From assembly GCF_900659635.1 (NCBI RefSeq), contig NZ_CAACVB010000024.1, positions 1 through 58,513 on the forward strand: a stretch of DNA of 58,513 bases. Direction: 5' to 3'. The DNA comes from Actinomadura roseirufa (GTDB lineage Bacteria; Actinomycetota; Actinomycetes; Streptosporangiales; Streptosporangiaceae). The position numbers and the translations under genes are program-made. This document shows, piece by piece, positions 1-7,904 of this stretch (the first letter of the stretch is position 1; every line of letters starts with the position of its first letter). Below the pieces are notes generated by a model that had not been told where the DNA came from, searched no databases, and saw nothing but the letters and a program-made list of their open reading frames with translations.

Positions 1-1
1 C

Positions 2-1237
2 AAGATCCTAGGCGGCCAGCGACGCCGCTACTCGATCAAAGAGTTCGAATCACTCCGCGACGGCCTCCACATCCCCGGCCCACTCCTCGGACTACAACCC
101 CACCCCCAACCGACAGAAGATCCATACCAGGGCGAACCAGAGGGATACACACACTCCACACAGGGCGATGTATCCGGCATACCGAGCGGTACTCTGGGTC
201 GGAGTCCCACTCCCGATCAGGGGGACGACGACATGGAGCGACGCTCACTGCTACAACTCACCATGCTGGGCATAAGCGCCGGCGCGCTCGGTTCGACCGG
301 TGAATCCGCCCGGCAACTGCTCGCCCTGGCCCTCAACGACGAACCCCGCGACGTCGACGACTGGCACCTCACGCTGTCCGATCATCTCCACGCGCTCCGC
401 ACCCGGTCGCCCGCACAGGTCAGCAAAGACATGATGGTCGACCTGATTGCCATTAAGTACCAATCACGGACCGCCAAGGCCGAGGACAAAACCGAGTTGC
501 AGCGTGTCACGGCCGGGTTGTCCATCTTGCACGCGAACGCGCTCACCCGCCTCGGCGATCACGGCGCCGCGATCCAATGGGAACGGACGGCGCGCATGAC
601 CGCCGATGCCTCCGGTGACCTCAATTTGCGGCTAATGGTCCGCTGCGAGGAGGCGGGCTACGGACTCTACGGGCAACGCGACCTGACCACCGTGCTCCAG
701 CTCATCGAGGCAGCGGAACACTTGGCAGGTGACACGCCCTCCTTCTGGCACGCCGACCTCGCGGGCTCCAGAGCGAAGGCGATGTCCCTCCTCGGCAGGC
801 ACGACGAGGCCAAGAAGGCGTTGAACACCTTTGTCGGCTACGAAGGGAAGGACGCCCGAGCGGGCATCATCCCCGCTCTGTGGACCATGAGCCAGGCTCA
901 CTTCGCTGAGAGCTGGGTGTATGCACACGAGGGGAACGAGTCCGAGGCAGGAAGGGCACGCGAGATCGTCGTTGCCCGGACTCGCGACTACCAGTACACC
1001 GCCAACGTCCAGCTTCACGAGGCCCTGTGCACCGTGGTCAATGGCGGGGCCGATCACGGCACGACTCGGGCAACGGAGATCCTCACCGCGCTGCCGCCAA
1101 CCCAGCAGAGTCAAATGATCATCGAAACCGGGAAGGCCGTCCTGCGAGCCGTCCCGGTCGAGAAGCGGGATCGTCCTGCCGTGCGGGAGTTGCACGCCGC
1201 CCTGACCTCCGGCCAGAACCGCACCGCGCTCACCTGA
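2..1237 (+). CDS. XRE-family regulator with TPR-like C-terminal region (5' end outside window)
   Basis: The reading frame is open from base 2 with no stop before the internal ATG at 233, so the gene enters from the left and the ATG at 233 is not its true start. The visible N-terminal part (QRRYSIKEFESLRDGL) resembles the last helix of an actinobacterial XRE helix-turn-helix domain. A linker follows, then about 330 residues of helical TPR-like sequence (MERRSLLQLTMLGISAGALG onward). Such proteins are usually peptide- or ligand-responsive DNA-binding regulators. It lies 186 bp upstream of the small peptide and methyltransferase genes on the same strand and may control them. The stop is TGA at 1235-1237. 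The family call is firm; the target is inference. Confidence 0.85.
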   Translation, partial: KILGGQRRRYSIKEFESLRDGLHIPGPLLGLQPHPQPTEDPYQGEPEGYTHSTQGDVSGIPSGTLGRSPTPDQGDDDMERRSLLQLTMLGISAGALGSTGESARQLLALALNDEPRDVDDWHLTLSDHLHALRTRSPAQVSKDMMVDLIAIKYQSRTAKAEDKTELQRVTAGLSILHANALTRLGDHGAAIQWERTARMTADASGDLNLRLMVRCEEAGYGLYGQRDLTTVLQLIEAAEHLAGDTPSFWHADLAGSRAKAMSLLGRHDEAKKALNTFVGYEGKDARAGIIPALWTMSQAHFAESWVYAHEGNESEAGRAREIVVARTRDYQYTANVQLHEALCTVVNGGADHGTTRATEILTALPPTQQSQMIIETGKAVLRAVPVEKRDRPAVRELHAALTSGQNRTALT

Positions 1238-1341
1238 CCACGCGGATCCGGTGCGGCAGATCGCACGGTCGCTTGTCGTACGGGTGGAGAAGATCGCGAT
1301 GGGTCCCGCGCCTTCTACTCCGAAGAGGGCGCAGTGAACTG

Positions 1342-1415
1342 TTGACGGCCGAGCCGGGTGAAACGAAAGAGTAGCGCCCCAGCGTTATTGCCTAAGGGCA
1401 TGTGATGGAGGAAGG
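1342..1415 (+). promoter_or_regulatory. Possible promoter and leader for the peptide/methyltransferase pair
   Basis: A TTGACG hexamer (1342-1347) is a fair -35 match, but the -10 is not clear. A short inverted repeat TGCC-TAAG-GGCA lies at 1389-1400. A purine-rich ribosome binding site (GGAGGAAGG, 1407-1415) precedes the ATG at 1424 and supports that start for the 41-residue gene. The gap after the regulator is long enough for a separate promoter. Confidence 0.3.
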
Positions 1416-1423
1416 ATACAGGT

Positions 1424-1549
1424 ATGGGCAAGCACGAGAAAAAGAACGCCTGCGAGCCATGTGGCGGAAAAGGATGGGCCATGGTAAACCTGGACGGCAA
1501 AGAGGAGAAGATCACCTGCAAGGCATGCAACGGGACTGGGGAAAAGTGA
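1424..1549 (+). CDS. 41-residue CxxC peptide, candidate RiPP precursor for the adjacent methyltransferase
   Basis: This small gene (ATG 1424, TGA 1547-1549) encodes 41 residues with two CxxCxGxG knuckles: C10-x2-C13-G-G-K-G and C32-x2-C35-N-G-T-G. They resemble half of a DnaJ zinc-finger module. A charged segment joins them and holds the only Asp of the peptide, D24, followed by G25; Asp-Gly is the pair most prone to aspartimide formation. A strong purine-rich RBS lies 8 nt upstream. The stop overlaps the GTG start of the methyltransferase (GTGA, 1546-1549), so the two are translationally coupled. I infer a zinc-held hairpin presenting D24 to the enzyme. The alternative is an ordinary zinc-knuckle protein of unknown role. 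Confidence 0.8.
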   Translation: MGKHEKKNACEPCGGKGWAMVNLDGKEEKITCKACNGTGEK

Positions 1550-2331
1550 TCGAATTCTCCGGGCTTCCGCACGTTGATCGAAGCGTTTTCATCCCGGAAA
1601 CGGTATGGGTCGTACGTGACGGCGGCTTCGTAGCGCTCTCGCGCCGCGATGAGCCGGAGGCGTGGGACAGGCTGGTGATGTCCGATGAACCGATCACTAC
1701 GCAACTCAAGGACGGGGCATTGCCCACGTCGTCATCGTCGGGCCCGTCGGTGATGGCCGAGATGATCAATGCTCTGTGCCTCAACGCCGGTATGCGTGTG
1801 CTGGAGATCGGCACCGGGACGGGCTACAACGCCGCGTGCCTCGCTGCGCTGGGGGCCGAGGTGGTGTCGGTCGAGATCGACCCGGCGGCGGCGGACCAGG
1901 CCCGTCATGCCCTGTCGGCCGCAGGTCATCCGGACGTGCTTGTGATCACGGGCGATGGGGAGATCGGTGCTCCGTCACATGGCCCGTTCGATCGGGTGGT
2001 CGCGACTGCGGCGGCTCACACGGTTCCCCATGCCTGGATCGAGCAGACGAAGAAGGATGGGCTGATCGTCGTCCCGTGGGCGGCCACGTTCCATCCGACG
2101 GGACCGCTGGCGGTCCTGACGGTCCGAGGTGACGGCACGGCAGAGGGACGATTCACGGTCCCGGCCCGATTCATGCCGCTCTACGGTCAGCGGTTGCCGC
2201 AAACGGTACTTCACGAGACCGAGGAGCGATGGGCGGCAGCGGGTAAGCCGGAGCCGTCCCGGTACGGGGTCACGGTGAACCCTGACGGGCAGCACATCTG
2301 GCTGGACTCGCCGGACAACCCGATCGCCTGA
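1546..2331 (+). CDS. Protein-L-isoaspartate O-methyltransferase homologue (RiPP-associated PAMT type)
   Basis: An SAM-dependent methyltransferase of 261 residues from GTG 1546. The frame could extend upstream to 1402, but that part would cover the whole peptide gene, so the GTGA overlap start is preferred. Motif I (VLEIGTGTGY, about 85-94) and the acidic residue after strand 2 (VVSVEIDP) are intact. The segment TSSSSGPSVMAEM (61-73) occupies the PIMT substrate-loop position. The C-terminus (RYGVTVNPDGQHIWLDSPDN) is an extension that I associate with PIMT homologues found in lanthipeptide, graspetide and pamtide loci rather than with housekeeping Pcm. Expected chemistry is Asp methylation giving aspartimide or isoAsp. 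The substrate is probably the 41-residue peptide encoded just upstream. Confidence 0.85.
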   Translation: MIEFSGLPHVDRSVFIPETVWVVRDGGFVALSRRDEPEAWDRLVMSDEPITTQLKDGALPTSSSSGPSVMAEMINALCLNAGMRVLEIGTGTGYNAACLAALGAEVVSVEIDPAAADQARHALSAAGHPDVLVITGDGEIGAPSHGPFDRVVATAAAHTVPHAWIEQTKKDGLIVVPWAATFHPTGPLAVLTVRGDGTAEGRFTVPARFMPLYGQRLPQTVLHETEERWAAAGKPEPSRYGVTVNPDGQHIWLDSPDNPIA

Positions 2332-2441
2332 AAGGCCAAGGCTCCATTTCAGGGACGGAATCGGGGCGGTCGATGGTGGTGGGCCACTTGGATGGGCGAC
2401 CGGAACGAGTCAGTCATCGCTGTGTCGGCAATCCCGTCTGA

Positions 2442-2741
2442 GGTGCCGTCGATGCGGGAGCGCCGTCCGATGCGGGCCGGTTCGGCGGGAATTGCGTAGA
2501 GGTCGCCGGCCTCGTCCGCCTGATGGCCATGCGGGACTCCAAGAACCCTGGCTGGTCGGCTTCGTCTTCGAAGCGGATCCAGACGCCCAGGTCCGCCACG
2601 GTCAGCCCAACATCGGCCACACCTCTACCCGCCACCTTTCGACGGTCACGGTGGCTGGTGGCGGGCCGACACGGAGCCGGAGGTTCGGGAGACAGCTCCG
2701 CTTCACCCGAGCCAAGAACGGCGACGGCGTCGCACCGCTGA
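2442..2741 (+). pseudogene. DUF397 gene relic
   Basis: In the frame of 2478 the translation reads RFGGNCVEVAGL, then MAMRDSKNPG. This matches the core of DUF397 proteins (GNCVEVA...VAVRDSK). The frame is open from 2442 but has no plausible start and no trace of the usual N-terminal W-x-K-S-S-Y-S. After the RDSKNPG motif the sequence loses similarity. DUF397 genes normally sit beside XRE regulators, so this is probably a decayed partner. The rest of the 2332-2842 interval shows no other convincing gene. Confidence 0.6.
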
Positions 2742-2842
2742 TCAACTGACTGGACGCCGCCGGGCCGGTACCGAGTGTGCGGCCGTCCTGCTGAGGCCGT
2801 TTGTGGACTTCGACCCACCAGCCGGGGGCGGATCGTCCCAGG

Positions 2843-5098
2843 ATGGCAGCCATGCGCGATGGCAGGGGCCGGTGGCCGTGGCTGGTCTTTCTCGCGGCGG
2901 TGGGCGGGGTCCTGGTTCTGGCGGCGGTGACCTTCGCCCCGTTGACTGGCGAGGACGGGTTACAGACCGCGGCCAACCGCGCCCAGCTCACCGGCGGGTT
3001 CGTGCTGGCCGGCGCGGTGCCGCTGATCTCGGCGTGGTGGTGGGCCCGGCGCCGCTCCCGCCAACTGGCGGCACCGGCCCCGCCCGCCGCCGATGCGCTG
3101 ACCGACGCCAAGAACCTGCTGGCCGAACTGGTCGCCGAACAGTGGCAGGACGAGGCGCGGCTGCGGTCCCTGGACGACCCCGACCCGATCCCGGTCCGCT
3201 GGCGCGCACCCGCGTCCGGCGAGTACACGCCCGCGATCATGGACCATCCCCGCCAGATCGACCCCGCCGCAGGTTCGGGCGGCGGGGTGTGGTGGACGGC
3301 CTCCAGCGCCGACATCGCCGCCCTTGCCGACCGGTTCCGCCAGACCAGGCGGCGTCGCCTGGTGATCCTGGGTGGCCCGGGGGCGGGTAAGACCACCCTG
3401 GCCGTGCAGTTGCTGCTCCACCTGCTGGCCACCCGCCCCCAGCACCACGACGAACCGGTCCCCATCCTGCTCCCGATCGCCGGGTGGGACACCGAACGCC
3501 TCCCCCGCCTGCACGACTGGCTCACCGACCGGCTCCTGGCCGACTACCCCGCACTGCGCGCCCCCGGACTCGGCCAGGACGTGGTGCGGGCACTGGCTTC
3601 GCGCGGGCATCTGCTGCCCGTCCTGGACGGCCTGGACGAACTCCCCCCACTCGCACAAACCGAGGTGATCGGCGCGCTGAACCGCTCGCTGGGCGGCGGC
3701 GACCAGCTCATCCTCACCAGCCGCACCACCGAGTTCACCCGGGCGGTCACCCGCGCCGGAGACGTCATCACCTCCGCAGCCGTGCTGGAGCCCCGCCCGC
3801 TCGACCCCGCGGCCGCCGCCGACTACCTGGCCACCTGCCTGCCACCCACCCCCTCACCGCCCTGGCAGCACACCCTGACCACCCTGCGCCACGCACCACC
3901 GCCCGCCCGGCGCCCACCCGGCACCGGCCACCCGGCGGCGGCGCTGGCCGAGGTCACCCAGACCCCACTGGGACTGTGGCTGCTGCGCACCATCTACCTC
4001 ACCCCCGGCACCGACCCCACACCCCTGACCGACCCAGCCCGCTTCCCCACCGCCGACGCCCTGAAAACCCACCTGTTCGACCAGCTCATTCCCACCCTCA
4101 TCGCCACCCGCCCACCCACCGGCAACCCCGCCGACCCCTTCCGCCCCCGCCACCGCCACGACCCCGCCCAAGTCCGCCGCTGGCTGGGCTACCTCGCCCA
4201 CCACCTCACGCACCAACCCGCCCCCACCGGGACCGGTACCGGAACCCGCGACCTGGCCTGGTGGCGCCTGGCCGCCACCACCCACACCACCCGACTCGCA
4301 CTCGCCGTCCTCACCATCGTGGCCGGGCTCACGGGCGGGCTCGTGGCCGGGCTCGTGGCCGGGCTCGCGTTCGGGCTCGCGGGCGGGCTCGCGTTCGGGC
4401 TCGCGGGCGGGCTCGCGTTCGGGCTCGCGGGCGGGCTCGCGAGCGGGGTGCTCATCACTTCTACCGCCGGGGACTGGGCAAAGGATCGGCCGGGATATGC
4501 CGACCTGCGTATCCGACGACGGCTCACCGAATTCTTGCGCGAACTCGCGGGCGGACTCGCGTTCGGGCTCGCGTTCGGGCTCACGGTCGGGCTCACGGTC
4601 GGGCTCACGGTCGGGCTCACGTTCGGGCTCGTGGTCGGGCTCACGGTCGGGCTCACGGTCGGGCTCACGGTCGGGCTCACGGTCGGCCTCGCGAGCGGGC
4701 TCACTCAGTGGGCAGAGACACCAGCGCACGCACGTCGTACCCAGACCCCGATGGACAACTGGCACGCCGACCGAACCCTGAACCTCTTCCGCGCCACCAA
4801 CAGCGGGCTCGCGGTCGGGCTCGCGGTCGGGCTCGGGGTCGGGCTCGGGGGCGGGCTCGCGGTCGGCTTCACGTTCGGGCTCGCGGGCGGGCTCGCGCTC
4901 GGTGACCATCGGGCGTGGCTGGCGTATCTGGTGGCCACCTGCCGGCTCGCCTGGGCCCGCCTCTTGCCGCGCCGGCTGATGCCGTTCCTGGACGACTGCC
5001 ATCGCCTCGGACTCCTGCGCGCGGTCGGCCCCATCTACCAGTTCCGCCACGCCGAACTCCACGACCACCTCGCCGCCACCTACCGACCACCCGCCTGA
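2843..5098 (+). CDS. NACHT-domain NTPase with repeat-rich membrane C-terminus
   Basis: About 751 residues if ATG 2843 is used; ATG 2852 and TTG 2801 are alternatives and none has a clear RBS. Two hydrophobic helices lie near the N-terminus (about 12-32 and 48-68). A linker with [21 protein letters not shown], typical of actinobacterial NACHT proteins, follows. The NACHT core has Walker A GGPGAGKT (about 177-184) and Walker [12 protein letters not shown] (about 257-267). From about residue 494 three hydrophobic blocks made of GLxx tetrapeptides ([16 protein letters not shown]) probably form membrane helices. NACHT proteins are STAND-type signalling ATPases, and several bacterial ones act in phage defence. 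Here defence is inference from family and from nearby accessory genes. Confidence 0.85.
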   Translation: MAAMRDGRGRWPWLVFLAAVGGVLVLAAVTFAPLTGEDGLQTAANRAQLTGGFVLAGAVPLISAWWWARRRSRQLAAPAPPAADALTDAKNLLAELVAEQWQDEARLRSLDDPDPIPVRWRAPASGEYTPAIMDHPRQIDPAAGSGGGVWWTASSADIAALADRFRQTRRRRLVILGGPGAGKTTLAVQLLLHLLATRPQHHDEPVPILLPIAGWDTERLPRLHDWLTDRLLADYPALRAPGLGQDVVRALASRGHLLPVLDGLDELPPLAQTEVIGALNRSLGGGDQLILTSRTTEFTRAVTRAGDVITSAAVLEPRPLDPAAAADYLATCLPPTPSPPWQHTLTTLRHAPPPARRPPGTGHPAAALAEVTQTPLGLWLLRTIYLTPGTDPTPLTDPARFPTADALKTHLFDQLIPTLIATRPPTGNPADPFRPRHRHDPAQVRRWLGYLAHHLTHQPAPTGTGTGTRDLAWWRLAATTHTTRLALAVLTIVAGLTGGLVAGLVAGLAFGLAGGLAFGLAGGLAFGLAGGLASGVLITSTAGDWAKDRPGYADLRIRRRLTEFLRELAGGLAFGLAFGLTVGLTVGLTVGLTFGLVVGLTVGLTVGLTVGLTVGLASGLTQWAETPAHARRTQTPMDNWHADRTLNLFRATNSGLAVGLAVGLGVGLGGGLAVGFTFGLAGGLALGDHRAWLAYLVATCRLAWARLLPRRLMPFLDDCHRLGLLRAVGPIYQFRHAELHDHLAATYRPPA
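4322..4447 (+). repeat. In-frame 12/24-bp tandem repeats, block 1 (GLAF/GLAG)
   Basis: Near-identical copies of GGGCTCGCGTTC and GGGCTCGCGGGC alternate, encoding GLAFGLAG. Codon use is almost invariant between copies, which indicates recent slippage-type expansion. All units are multiples of three, so copy change keeps the NACHT reading frame. Confidence 0.85.
4546..4704 (+). repeat. In-frame 12-bp tandem repeats, block 2 (GLTV)
   Basis: About a dozen copies of a 12-bp unit, mostly GGGCTCACGGTC, encode (GLTV)n with GLAF, GLTF and GLVV variants. The units are nearly identical at the DNA level. This is the most homogeneous of the three blocks. Confidence 0.85.
4801..4900 (+). repeat. In-frame 12-bp tandem repeats, block 3 (GLAV/GLGV)
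   Basis: Copies of GGGCTCGCGGTC with GGGCTCGGGGTC and GGGCTCGGGGGC variants encode [16 protein letters not shown]. The block is separated from block 2 by a hydrophilic stretch of about 30 residues, so it probably forms a further membrane hairpin. Confidence 0.8.
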
Positions 5099-5268
5099 CC
5101 GAGCAACGATCGGCGGCGGGACGGCGGCCGCACGCTCCGCCCGATCCGGTGTGGCAACACCTTCACACCGGCGGGACGCCGGCGCCCCCGTCCCGCCGGT
5201 CCACCAGACCCGCCGGCACCGGTTCACCGACGTCCGCGTCATCCGGAACCGGCGCCCGACCTCCGCAA

Positions 5269-5925
5269 CTATGGAAGCACTTTGCTCACCAAATACCATT
5301 TCTGCTCTTCGTTGCCCTTGCATTCCTGGGTGGTGACGTACTGATACACCTCCATCCGTGTGAAGTAATCAGCGTCAAGACATCTCAGCTTGTCTTTCCC
5401 AAGGATGTCGGAGGAGATTTCAAAAAGCCGATGAAGTGAACCCGGTTGCCAGACGGGCTTCTCATGCAGGATCCATACCTGTTTCTTTCCGCTCTCGCAG
5501 GCAGCCTGCCATACGCGACGGCCAGGTTCGGTGGGATCCCCATTGATCTCCAAGCAATTTCCATTGAAGTCGTTGACCAGCCGAACCCAGTAGACGGGGT
5601 AGTCTTGTTGGTCCCTCTCTCCACCGAGAACCTCCGCACGCCATTTGAGTTCGGCCTTGAAGGTTCCGTCGTTGTTGTACGCGATGCCGCCCGACCAGGC
5701 GTAGATGCTGACCGTCCCAAGTGGCCCGAGGTACCGACCGAGCGACGTTGTGCCGTCCGGTTGTAGCGCCGAGACCATCAGCGAGAACTTCGCCGGCAAG
5801 GGCGGCAAATTGGGGTCCGCGTGGCGCACGTCGGAAGCTGACGCGTGGCTCGCCAACAGTGGACCGCTCGCCACCGTAAATGCGGCCGAGAGGGCCATGG
5901 CAAGGCGGATCGCCTTTCCCTTCAT
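5269..5925 (-). CDS. Secreted ricin-type beta-trefoil lectin-like protein
   Basis: About 218 residues. The start ATG at 5925 is chosen because GGAAGGGA lies just upstream and a classical signal peptide follows (MKGKAIRLAMALSAAFTVAS, cleavage near ASA). The frame extends further upstream but without signal-like or conserved sequence. Mature features are a Cys-containing CLEINGD segment, a later CLDADYF segment, and a C-terminal QKW in EEQKWYLV that fits the QxW motif of ricin-B repeats. Carbohydrate binding outside the cell is likely. No catalytic domain is attached. It is transcribed convergently with the NACHT gene, 170 bp away. Confidence 0.7.
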   Translation of the reverse strand: MKGKAIRLAMALSAAFTVASGPLLASHASASDVRHADPNLPPLPAKFSLMVSALQPDGTTSLGRYLGPLGTVSIYAWSGGIAYNNDGTFKAELKWRAEVLGGERDQQDYPVYWVRLVNDFNGNCLEINGDPTEPGRRVWQAACESGKKQVWILHEKPVWQPGSLHRLFEISSDILGKDKLRCLDADYFTRMEVYQYVTTQECKGNEEQKWYLVSKVLP

Positions 5926-6252
5926 CTCTGACTTCCCTTCCGTGACTGCATGACCCCGAACATTCACACCACCGACCATTAAGGGTCGCCCCGTGGTGCC
6001 ATTCGCTCGGATTTCCTCGGAAATCGTCTCCGGGTTTCGAAGTGCACGCAAGCCCGTGGTCCGCTGAGCGAACCAGGATTGCGTGCACCACTTCCGCTGC
6101 GAGAGGTGCGACGCCGGCTCGTCTGGTCGCCGACGTGCGAGCGGAGACGACCCGGCTTCGGACGCGCCGTTGGGCGGACGGGGGCGTTGTCCTGAGCGGA
6201 TGTGGCGGCTCGACATCGCCCCGATGGCGGGCCGACCGGCTGCCGGGGGTCG
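5926..6252. other. Intergenic region without a convincing gene
   Basis: This 327-bp stretch separates the divergently transcribed lectin and P450 genes. Open frames cross it, but their residues are low-complexity Arg/Ala/Thr without motifs. It should hold the lectin promoter; I could not identify the elements. Confidence 0.5.
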
Positions 6253-6287
6253 TTTCGACGGGCGTCGAAACAATGCCGTCCTATAGT
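6253..6287 (+). promoter_or_regulatory. Perfect palindrome and -10 element upstream of the P450 gene
   Basis: TTTCGACG-GG-CGTCGAAA (6253-6270) is an inverted repeat with 8-bp perfect arms, typical in size of a dimeric repressor site. TATAGT (6282-6287) is a good -10 hexamer, and seven bases downstream is GTG 6294, which would give a leaderless transcript. No adjacent gene encodes an obvious cognate repressor. Confidence 0.5.
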
Positions 6288-7184
6288 TCAGGCGTGGAGC
6301 AGATCACCAGCCCCGGCGAGGTTCGCGCCGTGCTGAACAGCGCGGACTTCCTTGTCCCTCCGGTGCCCGATGCCGGTCCGCCCCCAGGGATCGCCTGGCT
6401 ACGGGCCTCGGTGTCGCGGTTCAGCAACGGTCCCGACCATCTGAGGCGGCGCGCCCTCGGCACCGGTGCCCTGGCGAAGGTCGTCCCGGCCACGTTGCAC
6501 CGTGACGCCTTCGAGCAGACGACCGCCGTCCTCAGCGAGGCGGGCGAGCAGCCGATCGACCTCATCGCGCGGGTGGCGCGGCCCGTCCCCGTCCTGGTGC
6601 TGGCGAGGGCGCTGGGCATCGAGACCGACGCGGCGACGGTCGCGGAGGTCGCGCACGCCTACCACCCCCATGTCGAGGCGACCGCCGCCGCCGACCTCGC
6701 CGTGAGCGATCTCGTCGCCGCCTGCGGTGGGACGGCCGATGAGACCACGGCGGCGCGCATCTGCCTGCTCGTCCAGGCCTGCGACGCCACCACCGGCCTG
6801 GTCGGCAACGCCCTGGCCGCGGAACTCACCGGCTACCCGGACCTCGGCGTGAACGCCCTGCTCGACCGGACACTCCGCGCCGAGCCGCCGATCCTGAGCA
6901 CCCGCCGGGTAGCCCGCACCCGGACGCGGGTCGCCGGTACCGAGATCCCCGCCGGAACCGTCGTCCGGCTGGACCTCACACAGGGCGAGAACCCGGATGG
7001 GGATGATCTCGCCTTCGGCGCCGGGCCGCGCTCATGCCCCGGACGCGACCACGCCCTCGCGATCGCCACCGGCATCCTTGAGGCCACGCGCGGCTGCCAC
7101 CTCGCCGACCCCGACCGCCCCATCGCCTACGAGCAGGCCGCCAACCTGCGCGTTCCGGCCGCACTCATCGTGAAGACCCGATGA
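6273..7184 (+). CDS. Short cytochrome P450-like protein
   Basis: About 303 residues from ATG 6273; GTG 6294 would give a leaderless 296-residue form. The heme-ligand motif FGAGPRSCPG (about 248-257, Cys 255) is canonical, and a helix-C-like DHLRRRAL (55-62) is present. The protein is about 100 residues shorter than typical bacterial P450s (about 400). The K-helix region reads LLDRTLRAEPPI where ExxR is expected, so the Glu is replaced by Arg. The I-helix region reads QACDATTGLVG rather than AGxET. It may bind heme but have altered or lost monooxygenase chemistry. No ferredoxin gene is adjacent. Confidence 0.75.
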   Translation: MPSYSSGVEQITSPGEVRAVLNSADFLVPPVPDAGPPPGIAWLRASVSRFSNGPDHLRRRALGTGALAKVVPATLHRDAFEQTTAVLSEAGEQPIDLIARVARPVPVLVLARALGIETDAATVAEVAHAYHPHVEATAAADLAVSDLVAACGGTADETTAARICLLVQACDATTGLVGNALAAELTGYPDLGVNALLDRTLRAEPPILSTRRVARTRTRVAGTEIPAGTVVRLDLTQGENPDGDDLAFGAGPRSCPGRDHALAIATGILEATRGCHLADPDRPIAYEQAANLRVPAALIVKTR

Positions 7185-7345
7185 GCCGCTTTCATCGACC
7201 CGCATCAAACTGGTAACCCGCACGCCCCTCGCCCCGTGGTGGCCATGCAAGGTTCCAAGGGCCCTGACGGCTCCGTCCTGGTTTTCAGCCATGCGGCGTT
7301 CGCCGGAAAGATCCGCGGCTCACACAACCTGGGGCCCGCGTACCC

Positions 7346-7381
7346 AACGCCCCCGCCGCTCACCCCGCCGGCGGGGGCGTT
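7346..7381. terminator. Bidirectional hairpin terminator between P450 and MerR genes
   Basis: AACGCCCCCGCCG (7346-7358) pairs perfectly with CGGCGGGGGCGTT (7369-7381) around a 10-nt loop. It lies between two convergent genes, so it can serve both. No long T tract follows, which is common for high-GC actinobacteria. Confidence 0.65.
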
Positions 7382-7473
7382 GCCATGTCCGGTGCGCGGG
7401 CCGTCCCGATGGCGCGCCGCCTGACTTGCAAGGGATGCGCGGCACGGTCACCGAGGCCGGGCCCTTTCTGATG

Positions 7474-7884
7474 TCAGGCCGATGCTGCCGGGTGGTCCTG
7501 TTCCCGCAGTTCGGGCCGGTCGCCGGGTTGCCGCAGGGCCTCGTCGAGCATGGTGTCGAGGGCCTGCTGGGACGACTGGAGGTGCGTGATCGCCTCGGTG
7601 ATGCGGCGGCGCTCTTGGCGCAGGTTGGCGACCATTTCGGGGCAGGGGGACGGTACGACCCGTTCGCCCTCGTCATGGACGCAGTGCAGCAGGCGGGCGA
7701 TGACCGTGGTGGGCAGGCCGGCGGCCAGCAGGGCGCGGATGTGGCGCACCGCCGCGACGTCCGAATCGGCGTACTCGCGGTAGCCGTTGGGGAGGCGTAG
7801 CGGCTGGAGCAGCCCCTGTTCTTCGTAGTAGCGCAGCAACCGCCGGCTGACCCCCGTGGTGTGGGCCAGGGCCCCGATCCGCAT
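7474..7884 (-). CDS. MerR-family transcriptional regulator
   Basis: A 136-residue protein with an N-terminal winged helix MRIGALAHTTGVSRRLLRYY, followed by EEQGLL and the wing segment GYREYADSDV, all standard MerR features. A coiled-coil dimerisation helix (about 80-115) follows. One Cys occurs in the LLHCVHDE segment and another in PSPCPEM, so metal or redox sensing cannot be excluded, but the short C-terminus is not a known metal loop. It is divergent from the SDR gene across an 89-bp gap holding a MerR-type promoter, so it most likely controls that gene and itself. Confidence 0.9.
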   Translation of the reverse strand: MRIGALAHTTGVSRRLLRYYEEQGLLQPLRLPNGYREYADSDVAAVRHIRALLAAGLPTTVIARLLHCVHDEGERVVPSPCPEMVANLRQERRRITEAITHLQSSQQALDTMLDEALRQPGDRPELREQDHPAASA

Positions 7885-7904
7885 CTGATTCCCTCGCTCC
7901 GAGT

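Noticed and set aside
1402..1545. N-terminal extension of the methyltransferase to ATG 1402
   Set aside because: It would bury the 41-residue peptide gene. The extension is Arg-rich and unlike PIMTs, and the GTGA overlap start at 1546 is better supported.
1546..2331. Housekeeping Pcm (protein repair) assignment
   Set aside because: The C-terminal extension, the SSSGPS substrate loop and coupling to a small Asp-Gly peptide fit a peptide-modifying homologue better, though repair cannot be excluded.
2492..2749. 85-codon plus-strand frame between methyltransferase and NACHT genes
   Set aside because: It overlaps the DUF397 relic in another frame and shows no motif or RBS.
2602..3525. 307-codon minus-strand frame opposite the NACHT N-terminus
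   Set aside because: Arg/Ser/Gly/Pro-rich shadow of a GC-biased gene, without motifs.
3854..5323. Long minus-strand frame opposite the NACHT gene (489 codons)
   Set aside because: Its sequence is a low-complexity REPD polymer created by the repeats; it has no RBS, and the plus-strand frame has clear NACHT motifs.
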